Assembly (NCBI GenBank): GCA_002394165.1
Contig: DGTA01000027.1
Span: 1 to 23,062, forward strand
Source: Lachnospiraceae bacterium UBA4348
GTDB taxonomy: Bacteria; Bacillota; Clostridia; Lachnospirales; Lachnospiraceae
DNA: 23,062 nt
Direction of reading: 5' to 3'
A program made the position numbers and the translations under genes. A model generated the notes under the pieces. That model searched no databases. It was not told the DNA's origin and saw only the letters and a list, made by a program, of their open reading frames with translations. Numbering within the stretch: position 1 is the stretch's first letter; each line of letters starts with the position of its first letter. This document shows, piece after piece, positions 1 through 6,861 of the stretch.

Positions 1-1791
1 ATGCAGACCGACTGGATCGGCAAATCCTACGGCGCAGAGGTTGATTTCCCGGTGGACGGCACTGATCAGAAGATCACAGTTTATACCACCCGCCCGGATA
101 CCCTTTACGGAGCGACCTTCATGGTCCTGGCTCCCGAGCATGAGATGGCCCTTTCCCTTGCCACAGACGAGACGAGAGAGCAGGTTGAAAAGTACATCTA
201 CGATGCTTCAATGAAGTCCAACGTGGACCGCATGCAGGATAAGGACAAGACCGGCGTGTTCACCGGAAGCTATGCCGTAAATCCGCTCAGCAATGAGAAG
301 ATCCCGATCTGGCTCTCCGATTATGTACTGGCTGATTACGGTACAGGCGCCATCATGTGCGTGCCGGCCCATGATGACCGTGACTTTGAATTCGCCACCA
401 CGTTCGGGATTCCTATCCGCCAGGTCATCGCAAAGGACGGCGCTGCCATCGAAAACATGACCGAGGCTTACACGGAAGCTTCCGGCATCATGATCAATTC
501 CGGCGAATGGAACGGGATGGAATCGGCTGTGCTCAAAAAAGAAGCTCCGATGATGATCGAGAAGAAGGGCTTCGGGCGCAAATGCGTCAATTACAAGCTC
601 AGGGACTGGGTCTTCTCCAGACAGCGCTACTGGGGAGAACCGATTCCGATCATTCACTGCCCGCACTGCGGCAATGTCGCGGTTCCGGTGGAAGAGCTGC
701 CGCTTCGCCTGCCGGATGTAGAATCCTATGAGCCGACAGGAACAGGCGAGTCACCGCTGGCTGCGATCACCGACTGGGTCAACTGCAAGTGCCCGAAATG
801 CGGAGCTGATGCCAAGCGCGAGACGAACACCATGCCCCAGTGGGCAGGATCTTCCTGGTATTTCCTTCGCTATGCGGATCCCCACAATGACAAGGAACTG
901 ATCTCGAAAGAGAATGCGAAGAAGTACCTTCCTGTGGATATGTATATCGGCGGCGTGGAGCACGCGGTGCTTCATCTGCTGTATTCAAGGTTTTACACGA
1001 AGTTCCTCTATGATATCGGGGTGGTGGATTTCGAAGAACCCTTCACCAAGCTGTTTAACCAGGGTATGATCTGCGGACGTGACCGGGAGACCGGAAAGCC
1101 CACCAAGATGAGTAAATCCCTCGGGAATATCGTTTCCCCGGATGACATCGTCGAGAACTATGGATGCGATTCCCTCAGGCTCTATGAGCTGTTTGTCGGT
1201 CCGCCCGAGCTCGACTCGATCTGGGATGACGCCGGTATCGACGGCGTTTACCGTTTCCTCAGCCGCTTCTACAGCATGGTGATGGAAAACAAGGATAAAG
1301 GAACGAAGGCGACAAAAGAGCTTCTCCGCGCGCGTCATACCATGATCAGCACGATCACGCAGCGCCTCGAGAACTTCAGCCTCAACACCGTTATCTCCGG
1401 CTTCATGGAGAGCACCAATAAGCTGGTCGCTCTTTCAAAGAGTGAAGGCGGAATCGACCGGGAGACACTGGAAGCAGCCGTCATGCTGATCGCTCCGTTT
1501 GCTCCGCATATGGGTGAGGAGCTGTGGCGTGAACTGGGCCATGAAGACAGTGTATTCCACCAGGCATGGCCGGAGTATGATGAAGAAGCCATGAAGGTCG
1601 ACGAGATCGAGGTTCCCGTACAGGTGTGCGGAAAGACAAGGCTGGTCATCAGTGTTCCTGCCGCCGCATCCAGGGAAGAAGTGATCGCTGCCGGAAGAGA
1701 AGCGCTTGAAAAAGCCGGCAAGCTTGACGGGACGGTCATCAAAGAGATCTATGTGCCCGGAAAGATCCTGAATATTGTAACTAAGAAATAA
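1..1791 (+). CDS. leuS: Leucyl-tRNA synthetase, 5'-truncated by window edge
   Basis: Class I aminoacyl-tRNA synthetase that charges tRNA-Leu with leucine in the cytoplasm. The 596 residues visible are the C-terminal three quarters of a protein usually near 800 residues. The ATG at base 1 is an internal Met, and the catalytic HIGH motif lies before the window. Visible in order (window numbering) are the CP1 editing domain with TTRPDT (29-34) and the VPAHDDRDFEFA segment (about 122-133), zinc-knuckle cysteines around C220/C223 and C264/C267, the KMSKS loop at 369-373 followed by LGN, and then the helical anticodon-binding and C-terminal tRNA-binding domains. The frame is intact to a TAA stop. 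A strong intrinsic terminator follows within about 10 bases, so leuS ends its transcription unit. The identification is secure. Confidence 0.97.
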   Translation: MQTDWIGKSYGAEVDFPVDGTDQKITVYTTRPDTLYGATFMVLAPEHEMALSLATDETREQVEKYIYDASMKSNVDRMQDKDKTGVFTGSYAVNPLSNEKIPIWLSDYVLADYGTGAIMCVPAHDDRDFEFATTFGIPIRQVIAKDGAAIENMTEAYTEASGIMINSGEWNGMESAVLKKEAPMMIEKKGFGRKCVNYKLRDWVFSRQRYWGEPIPIIHCPHCGNVAVPVEELPLRLPDVESYEPTGTGESPLAAITDWVNCKCPKCGADAKRETNTMPQWAGSSWYFLRYADPHNDKELISKENAKKYLPVDMYIGGVEHAVLHLLYSRFYTKFLYDIGVVDFEEPFTKLFNQGMICGRDRETGKPTKMSKSLGNIVSPDDIVENYGCDSLRLYELFVGPPELDSIWDDAGIDGVYRFLSRFYSMVMENKDKGTKATKELLRARHTMISTITQRLENFSLNTVISGFMESTNKLVALSKSEGGIDRETLEAAVMLIAPFAPHMGEELWRELGHEDSVFHQAWPEYDEEAMKVDEIEVPVQVCGKTRLVISVPAAASREEVIAAGREALEKAGKLDGTVIKEIYVPGKILNIVTKK

Positions 1792-1801
1792 TAAATATTA
1801 T

Positions 1802-1841
1802 AAAAAGGTGCCCGGTCCGGAAGACGGACCGGGCGCTTTTT
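1802..1841 (+). terminator. Intrinsic terminator after leuS
   Basis: A 10-bp perfect G+C-rich stem (1810-1819 with 1825-1834) closes a GAAGA-type loop. It extends by two more pairs including a G-T wobble. An A-run lies on the 5' side (1802-1806) and five T residues follow (1837-1841). This is a textbook Rho-independent terminator separating leuS from the potassium genes. The A-run/T-run symmetry could let it work in both directions. Confidence 0.93.
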
Positions 1842-1932
1842 AATTCTCTTTAGACAATCTTTATATCATTTTGCATTTCTTAATCCTACCTTTAAACGGT
1901 TTGTGAAACAATATCTGCAGGAGGTAGGGATC

Positions 1933-3270
1933 ATGAAGCATTTCTTTTTTTCACTCAGGAAGATAAGCCCTTTCCAGATCATTACAGGCAGCTTTATGGC
2001 ACTGATCGTACTGGGAAGCCTGCTTCTTTTTATTCCGGCTGCAAGAAATGGCTCAGCACCTTGCTCTTACCTGGATGCTCTTTTTACTTCCTGCTCGGCA
2101 GTGTGCGTTACCGGACTTGTCGTGCACAATACAGCCACATTCTGGTCGCTTTTCGGGAAAGGCGTCATTCTGGCCCTCATCCAGATCGGCGGTCTGGGCG
2201 TGATCACGGTAGTGATAGCTGTTTCTCTGATCACCGGTAAAAGGATCGGCCTGCGCCAGAGAAATCTAATGCAGAATGCGGTCAATGCGCCGAAGATCGG
2301 CGGGATCATCAGGTTTACACGATTCCTGCTTATCTTTACGGTGTGTACCGAGCTGACCGGCGCGGTTTTAATGATGCCCGCTTTTGGGAAGCATTACGGT
2401 TTCGTTGGAGGAGTGAAGAAGGCAGTATTCCATTCCATATCGGCATTCTGCAACGCCGGGTTTGATGTGCTGGGAGACCGGACCAGTTTTGCTTCGCTGA
2501 CAGGGTACCGTTACCATGTGGTCGTGAATATCGTGATCATGCTGCTGATCATCGCAGGCGGTATAGGGTTTCTTTCATGGGATGACATGATCCGGTCAAA
2601 AGGAATTTTCAGGAAGATGGCGCTCCAGACGAAACTGATCTTGAAAACCTCCGGCATCCTGATCGCGGTCCCGTCGATGCTGTTTTTCTTTTTTGAATTC
2701 AGGACCGGAAATCCGGGGAACCGGCTGCTGCTGTCATTTTTCCAGTCTGTGACGACCCGTACGGCGGGGTTCAATACGGCAGACATAGCTGCTATGAGTG
2801 AGAGTTCACGCCTGATCATGATCATACTGATGCTGATCGGCGGGAGCCCGGGGTCGACGGCAGGCGGTTTAAAAACGACGACAATGGCGGTTATCATACT
2901 ATCGGTCACGTACTATACAAGACAGAGAAAAAATGTCAGTGTTATGGGCCGTTCTTTACCGGAGGATGCCATCGTGAACGCCTTTACGCTCCTTATGCTT
3001 TATATGCTTCTGTTTCTTGGCGGCAGTCTTCTGATCAGCACGGCTGAGAAGGCACCGGTCATGGACGCCATGTTTGAATGCGCCTCTGCCCTGGGGACAG
3101 TCGGACTGACCACGGGATTAACACCGTCGCTTTCCCCGTTTTCCAAAGTGATACTGATCTTTTTTATGTATTTCGGAAGAGTCGGAGGCCTGACTCTCGC
3201 CTATGCGGCGCTTTCCGCAGATCACGGTGATGTCGGCAGGTTTCCTGAAGAAAAGGTGATGATCGGATAG
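1933..3270 (+). CDS. ktrB: KtrB/TrkH-type potassium channel-transporter subunit
   Basis: Membrane-embedded K+-translocating subunit of the Ktr system, 445 residues, usual for KtrB. It has about eight or more hydrophobic segments arranged as four M1-P-M2 repeats. All four selectivity-filter loops are recognisable: AVCVTGLVV, AFCNAGFDV, TTRTAGFNT and ALGTVGLTTG, each with the expected filter glycine. The start chosen is the ATG at 1933, preceded by AGGAGGT at the right distance. A GTG at 1903 in the same frame has no Shine-Dalgarno and adds only ten unconvincing residues. The gene lies directly upstream of the cytoplasmic RCK subunit ktrA (22-base gap), so the two form a classical KtrAB pair. 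The roughly 90-base leader shows no clear promoter and is too short for a c-di-AMP (ydaO-type) riboswitch. Confidence 0.95.
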   Translation: MKHFFFSLRKISPFQIITGSFMALIVLGSLLLFIPAARNGSAPCSYLDALFTSCSAVCVTGLVVHNTATFWSLFGKGVILALIQIGGLGVITVVIAVSLITGKRIGLRQRNLMQNAVNAPKIGGIIRFTRFLLIFTVCTELTGAVLMMPAFGKHYGFVGGVKKAVFHSISAFCNAGFDVLGDRTSFASLTGYRYHVVVNIVIMLLIIAGGIGFLSWDDMIRSKGIFRKMALQTKLILKTSGILIAVPSMLFFFFEFRTGNPGNRLLLSFFQSVTTRTAGFNTADIAAMSESSRLIMIILMLIGGSPGSTAGGLKTTTMAVIILSVTYYTRQRKNVSVMGRSLPEDAIVNAFTLLMLYMLLFLGGSLLISTAEKAPVMDAMFECASALGTVGLTTGLTPSLSPFSKVILIFFMYFGRVGGLTLAYAALSADHGDVGRFPEEKVMIG

Positions 3271-3292
3271 TATTACCAGAAAGGAGTCCCCA

Positions 3293-3937
3293 ATGAAAAA
3301 TGTGCTGATGATCGGCATGGGCCGGTTCGGGAAATATACCGCAAAGAAACTCAATGAGTTCGGCCATGATGTGATGGCTGTGGATAAAGATGAGGACCGC
3401 GTCAATAAGATCATGGAATACGTGACAAGTGCCAGGATCGGAGATGCAACGGACTCGCTGTTTTTGAAAACGCTGGGAATAAAAGATTTCGACATCTGCA
3501 TTGTTGCGGTCGGTGACGCTTTCCTGGAAGCTCTTGAGATCACCTCCCTGCTCAAGGAGCTTGGAGCGGAAAAAGTGATCTCACGGGCGACAAGCGCTAC
3601 CATGGAAAAATTCCTGCTTCGGAACGGAGCGGACGCTGTCGTTTTTCCTGAGCGTCAGATGGCGAACTGGACAGCCATCCGTTACAGCAGTGAGAATATC
3701 GAAAACTATATCGAAGTCTCGGACGGTTACGCCATTTATGAGGTGAAGGTTCCTTCGGACTGGCATAATAAGCGGATCGATGAGATCGATGTGCGCAGGC
3801 GGTACGGCATCAATATACTGGGGATACGGAACGGGAAAATGAATATGAATCCTGCCTATGATACGGTCCTGCATAAACAGGATACCATGCTGGTCCTGGG
3901 CCGGAACGAGACACTGCAGAAGATGTTTCATCTTTGA
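3293..3937 (+). CDS. ktrA: KtrA/TrkA-type RCK regulatory subunit of potassium uptake
   Basis: Cytoplasmic gating ring subunit that binds nucleotide and controls the KtrB pore; 214 residues, close to the roughly 220 of known KtrA proteins. The N-terminal RCK_N Rossmann fold shows GMGRFG at 8-13, with the acidic residue that ends strand 2 at D31 (AVDKD), as in NAD/ATP-binding RCK domains. The C-terminal part, from about residue 135, fits an RCK_C domain, which in Firmicutes can bind c-di-AMP. That function is inferred from the family, not read from the sequence. The start ATG at 3293 follows AAAGGAG at a normal distance. It is almost certainly co-transcribed with ktrB and probably with the kinase genes downstream. 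Confidence 0.95.
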   Translation: MKNVLMIGMGRFGKYTAKKLNEFGHDVMAVDKDEDRVNKIMEYVTSARIGDATDSLFLKTLGIKDFDICIVAVGDAFLEALEITSLLKELGAEKVISRATSATMEKFLLRNGADAVVFPERQMANWTAIRYSSENIENYIEVSDGYAIYEVKVPSDWHNKRIDEIDVRRRYGINILGIRNGKMNMNPAYDTVLHKQDTMLVLGRNETLQKMFHL

Positions 3938-3992
3938 TATTTTCAGGAGAAATGAAGTGTGAGCTTATTTAAAGATAAAGGGGGACGGATCC

Positions 3993-4295
3993 ATGCGTTT
4001 TACAGATAATGTCCTGATGGCCGTGGTATTTATTATATGTATGATGGTCATGTTCTTTTTTTTAAGCATTCTCTGTGATATTATTGAGGACAGCGTGGAG
4101 GGAAATGTGAATGCAGCGATCGGTTACAGAGAGATCAAAAAACACCCTGCCTCAGAAAAGGACCGGGGACGAGAGAGAAAGCCGGTGCGTTGTGGCCTGC
4201 ATTTCGGCTTCCCCAAGCAGCCGGAAGGTCATCCGAAGCGCGGCGAGGTTTGCGGGCGGAAACCACATGTCGTTCACGGCGCTTTACATCGATGA
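3993..4295 (+). CDS. Small single-TM protein reading frame overlapping the kinase gene
   Basis: I do not recognise a family. The frame begins at an ATG with a strong AAAGGGGGA ribosome binding site seven to eight bases upstream, so initiation here looks real. Residues 7-29 are a strongly hydrophobic, Met/Phe-rich helix, followed by an acidic DIIEDS segment and a polar stretch. From codon 40 the frame overlaps the kinase gene (start 4111) in another frame. The last 50 or so residues are Arg/Gly/His/Pro-rich and look like a shadow of the kinase coding sequence. The biologically meaningful part may therefore be only the first 40-50 residues. Possible readings are a small membrane partner of the kinase or Ktr complex, a membrane anchor joined to the kinase by a +1 shift near the A6 run at 4137-4142, or a leader peptide coupling translation to the kinase. 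The start is well supported, but the function and true C-terminus are not. Confidence 0.5.
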   Translation: MRFTDNVLMAVVFIICMMVMFFFLSILCDIIEDSVEGNVNAAIGYREIKKHPASEKDRGRERKPVRCGLHFGFPKQPEGHPKRGEVCGRKPHVVHGALHR

Positions 4296-6102
4296 CGGCA
4301 AGCTGCGCGGGGATGATGAGAGCCTGCTGAATAATCTGGAGTTTGCCGTGAGCATGGGAGCGAAGATCGAGAAGATATCCCAAAAGGATGTGATCAGCGC
4401 GATCACGCAGTATGCACGGAAAAATGGCATTAAGGATCTGTTCATCGGATACAGCGGGCCTTCGAGCCGGATCTTTTCACAGCATCATCCGGCATACCGG
4501 CTGATCAGGGAGCTTCCGGAAGCAGACGTACATATCATAGCTGACGCATCTGTACAGCTTCGGCCTTCCGGACTGGAGAAAACTGTCCATGGAAGGATCA
4601 ATGTAAGAGATTTTTTTCGGATGGCCATGATCATGTCCGCAGCTACGGCACTGTCCATAGTGGTTGACCGGTCGCGCTTCAGCAACAGCAACATAGTAAC
4701 GATCTACATCCTGGCAGTCCTGATCACAGCTGCCATGACCGCTGAGCGGATCTACGGCATCATCGCTGCCGTACTGTATATCCTGCTGTTCAATTACCTG
4801 TTCATTGAGCCGAGATTCTCTTTACTGGTTTACGACCCCGATTATATGGTCACCTATCTTGTATCTGTGATCGCGGCCATCATCACCGGCAATATCTCTT
4901 CGAGAATGAAGGAGATCACGCTGCGCTCAAGAATGCATGCCTATCAGGCCCAGATCCTGTTAAACGCTTCTGAATCCCTTCAGCGCGCCCAAGGTACCGG
5001 CGAGATCATAAAGATCACAGTCAGCCGCCTGGGAGAACTGCTCGGGCGTGAGATCTCTTATTGTGACGCAGAAACGATAAGAGATGATCCCGAAGCAGTC
5101 AGATCGTTTGCCGGGAGCAGAACTGACGGGGAGTATACGGAAAAATGCCGTGAAGCACTTGAATGGACGCTGGAGCATAATCAGCGTGCCGGCTGGGGGA
5201 CCGATCATTATCCGGAACTGGATCACCAGTACCTTTCCGTCCGGTCCGGAGATGAGATCTACGGGATACTCAGCGTGGAAGGAAGCGAGGGTCCTCTCAA
5301 CGTATTCGAGGAGAACATTCTGCTGGCGCTGATCAGCGAATGCGCACTGTCCATGGAGGGTGAAAAGAACCGGAAAGAGAGGGAGGAGGCCCAGATCATA
5401 GCGGAGAATGAACGGTTCCGTTCCAAACTTCTGCGTTCAGTCTCACATGACCTGAGGACGCCGCTCACTTCGATCTCCGGAAATGCCTCGAATCTTTTGA
5501 ATCATGCGGATGGATTCACGCAGGAAGAGAAAAATGATATCTATGCCGACATTTATGCCGATTCGATCTGGCTGATCGATCTGGTTGAGAATCTGCTGAT
5601 GATCACCAGACTTGAGGAGAAGGTAGATATCCATCCCACCGGAGAAGTGGTGGCGGATGTGCTCGCCACTGCGGTGGAAAACGCCAGGAGGCACCGCTGC
5701 GGCCAGCAGATCATTTTGGAGCCGGATAATGAATGCCTTGTCGCTGAGATGGATGTTCCTCTTATCCTTCAGGTCGTGGATAACCTGATCGGAAATGCCG
5801 TCAAGCATACTCCGGCGTCGACAAAGATCCTGGTGCGTGACTGGAGGGAGGATGACCTGGTCTGTATAAGCGTATCCGATGACGGACCGGGGATCTCACC
5901 GGAAGACAAGTCACATATTTTTGATATGTTTTATACCGGTAAACAGCATGAAGCAGACAGCAGCCGAAGCCTGGGCCTGGGATTGAACCTGTGTCGTTCT
6001 ATTCTGGAGAAACACGGGCAGAAGATCGAGTGCAGGGATAACACCCCCTGCGGGACTGTATTTCTTTTCACCCTGAAGATCTGGGAAGGACAAAAGTCAT
6101 GA
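4111..6102 (+). CDS. kdpD: KdpD-like sensor histidine kinase without the N-terminal KdpD domain
   Basis: Membrane histidine kinase of 663 residues. In order it has a universal-stress-protein-like domain (about 25-150), four closely packed hydrophobic segments of DUF4118 type (about 170-260), a GAF-like region (about 285-415), a HisKA dimerisation domain with the phospho-acceptor H446 in SHDLRTPLT, and an HATPase domain with N562 in the N box, DDGPGIS (590-596) and GLGLNL (622-627). Classical KdpD is near 900 residues and starts with a roughly 200-residue KdpD/Walker-containing domain, which is absent here. The ATG at 4111 follows GGAGGG, and a TGA directly before it blocks any longer start in this frame. 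The response regulator gene overlaps by four bases (ATGA). The neighbouring ktrBA genes suggest that it senses potassium, osmotic or c-di-AMP status and controls Ktr rather than KdpFABC. That target is inferred. Confidence 0.9.
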   Translation: MQRSVTERSKNTLPQKRTGDERESRCVVACISASPSSRKVIRSAARFAGGNHMSFTALYIDDGKLRGDDESLLNNLEFAVSMGAKIEKISQKDVISAITQYARKNGIKDLFIGYSGPSSRIFSQHHPAYRLIRELPEADVHIIADASVQLRPSGLEKTVHGRINVRDFFRMAMIMSAATALSIVVDRSRFSNSNIVTIYILAVLITAAMTAERIYGIIAAVLYILLFNYLFIEPRFSLLVYDPDYMVTYLVSVIAAIITGNISSRMKEITLRSRMHAYQAQILLNASESLQRAQGTGEIIKITVSRLGELLGREISYCDAETIRDDPEAVRSFAGSRTDGEYTEKCREALEWTLEHNQRAGWGTDHYPELDHQYLSVRSGDEIYGILSVEGSEGPLNVFEENILLALISECALSMEGEKNRKEREEAQIIAENERFRSKLLRSVSHDLRTPLTSISGNASNLLNHADGFTQEEKNDIYADIYADSIWLIDLVENLLMITRLEEKVDIHPTGEVVADVLATAVENARRHRCGQQIILEPDNECLVAEMDVPLILQVVDNLIGNAVKHTPASTKILVRDWREDDLVCISVSDDGPGISPEDKSHIFDMFYTGKQHEADSSRSLGLGLNLCRSILEKHGQKIECRDNTPCGTVFLFTLKIWEGQKS

Positions 6103-6797
6103 ATTCATTTCAGATACTTATCGTAGAGGATGATCAGTCAGTACGCAATCTGATTACGACAACCCTAAAGGTATATCAGTATAAATACCTGACAGCGGCG
6201 ACCGGTCAGGAAGCCATTAAAAAAAGCGTGAGTTTCCAACCGGATCTGGTACTTCTGGATCTGGGGCTTCCCGATACGGACGGGATGGATGTGATCCGCA
6301 GCATCCGCTCCTGGTCGAAGATGCCCATCATCGTGATCAGTGCCAGAAGTGAGGACAGTGACAAGATCAGTGCTCTCGACGAGGGCGCTGATGATTATCT
6401 GACCAAGCCCTTCTCAACGGAGGAACTGATGGCCAGGATAAGGGTAGCGCAGCGCAGGCTTTCCTATATCCGCAGTGAGGATAACAGTATCCGGATATTT
6501 GAAAACGGAGATCTGAGAATTGATTTTGAGGCGGCATCGGTCAGCTGCGGCGGCAGGCAGGTGCATCTGACCGTTACCGAGTACCGCCTGCTTAAACTGA
6601 TGGCCGTGAACGTCGGGAAAGTACTGACGTACTCCATGCTGGTCAGGGAGATCTGGGGGGACGCACTTCAGACCGATATCGTATCCCTGCGGGTCCATAT
6701 GGCGACGCTTCGCAAGAAGATTGATGACCAGAACCGCGAGAGGCCTTTGATCGAAACACACGTGGGCATAGGTTACAGCATGCGGGCGGATAAATGA
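6099..6797 (+). CDS. kdpE: KdpE-like response regulator (OmpR/PhoB family)
   Basis: DNA-binding transcription factor of 232 residues, activated by phosphotransfer from the upstream kinase. The receiver domain has the acidic pair E10/D11, phospho-acceptor D54 in LLDLGLPD, the switch Ser at 81 (VISARS) and the conserved K103 (TKPF). The C-terminal winged-helix domain (about 130-230) shows the typical TVTEYRLLKLMAVNVGKVL and GIGYSM segments. The start codon overlaps the kinase stop as ATGA, which points to translational coupling. The gene is followed by a long hairpin with a T-run, so it is the last gene of the potassium unit. Its regulon is not visible, but control of ktrBA is the natural guess. 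Confidence 0.94.
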   Translation: MNSFQILIVEDDQSVRNLITTTLKVYQYKYLTAATGQEAIKKSVSFQPDLVLLDLGLPDTDGMDVIRSIRSWSKMPIIVISARSEDSDKISALDEGADDYLTKPFSTEELMARIRVAQRRLSYIRSEDNSIRIFENGDLRIDFEAASVSCGGRQVHLTVTEYRLLKLMAVNVGKVLTYSMLVREIWGDALQTDIVSLRVHMATLRKKIDDQNRERPLIETHVGIGYSMRADK

Positions 6798-6800
6798 TCG

Positions 6801-6860
6801 GACAGGGGTCTGACCCTTTTCGCGCTTCAACGCGTGAAAAGGGTCAGACCCCTGTTTTTT
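6801..6860 (+). terminator. Long near-perfect hairpin terminator with GGGTCTGACCC core
   Basis: Arms 6802-6820 and 6837-6855 are perfect 19-base reverse complements. Pairing continues inward for five more pairs (one G-T wobble) to a loop of about six bases. A six-T run (6855-6860) directly follows, as needed to terminate kdpE transcription, and the rqcH stop codon (minus strand) begins two bases later. The stem is far longer than an ordinary terminator, and each arm contains a smaller palindrome-like GGGGTCTGACCC. From memory, GGGGTCTGACCCC-type sequences recur as dispersed repeats in many bacterial genomes, so this may be a repeat unit used as a terminator. Confidence 0.9.
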
Positions 6861-6861
6861 A

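Noticed and set aside
1842..1932. Possible c-di-AMP (ydaO) riboswitch or other leader RNA ahead of ktrB
   Set aside because: The space between the leuS terminator and ktrB is only about 90 bases, too short for the ydaO fold. No conserved riboswitch core, internal terminator or convincing promoter is visible.
4137..4143. A-AAA-AAC heptamer as a programmed -1 frameshift site in the kinase gene
   Set aside because: A -1 shift from the kinase frame at this point would only truncate the kinase after about 60 residues. No stimulatory stem or pseudoknot is evident, so the heptamer is probably chance. The +1 fusion idea is kept as a separate finding.
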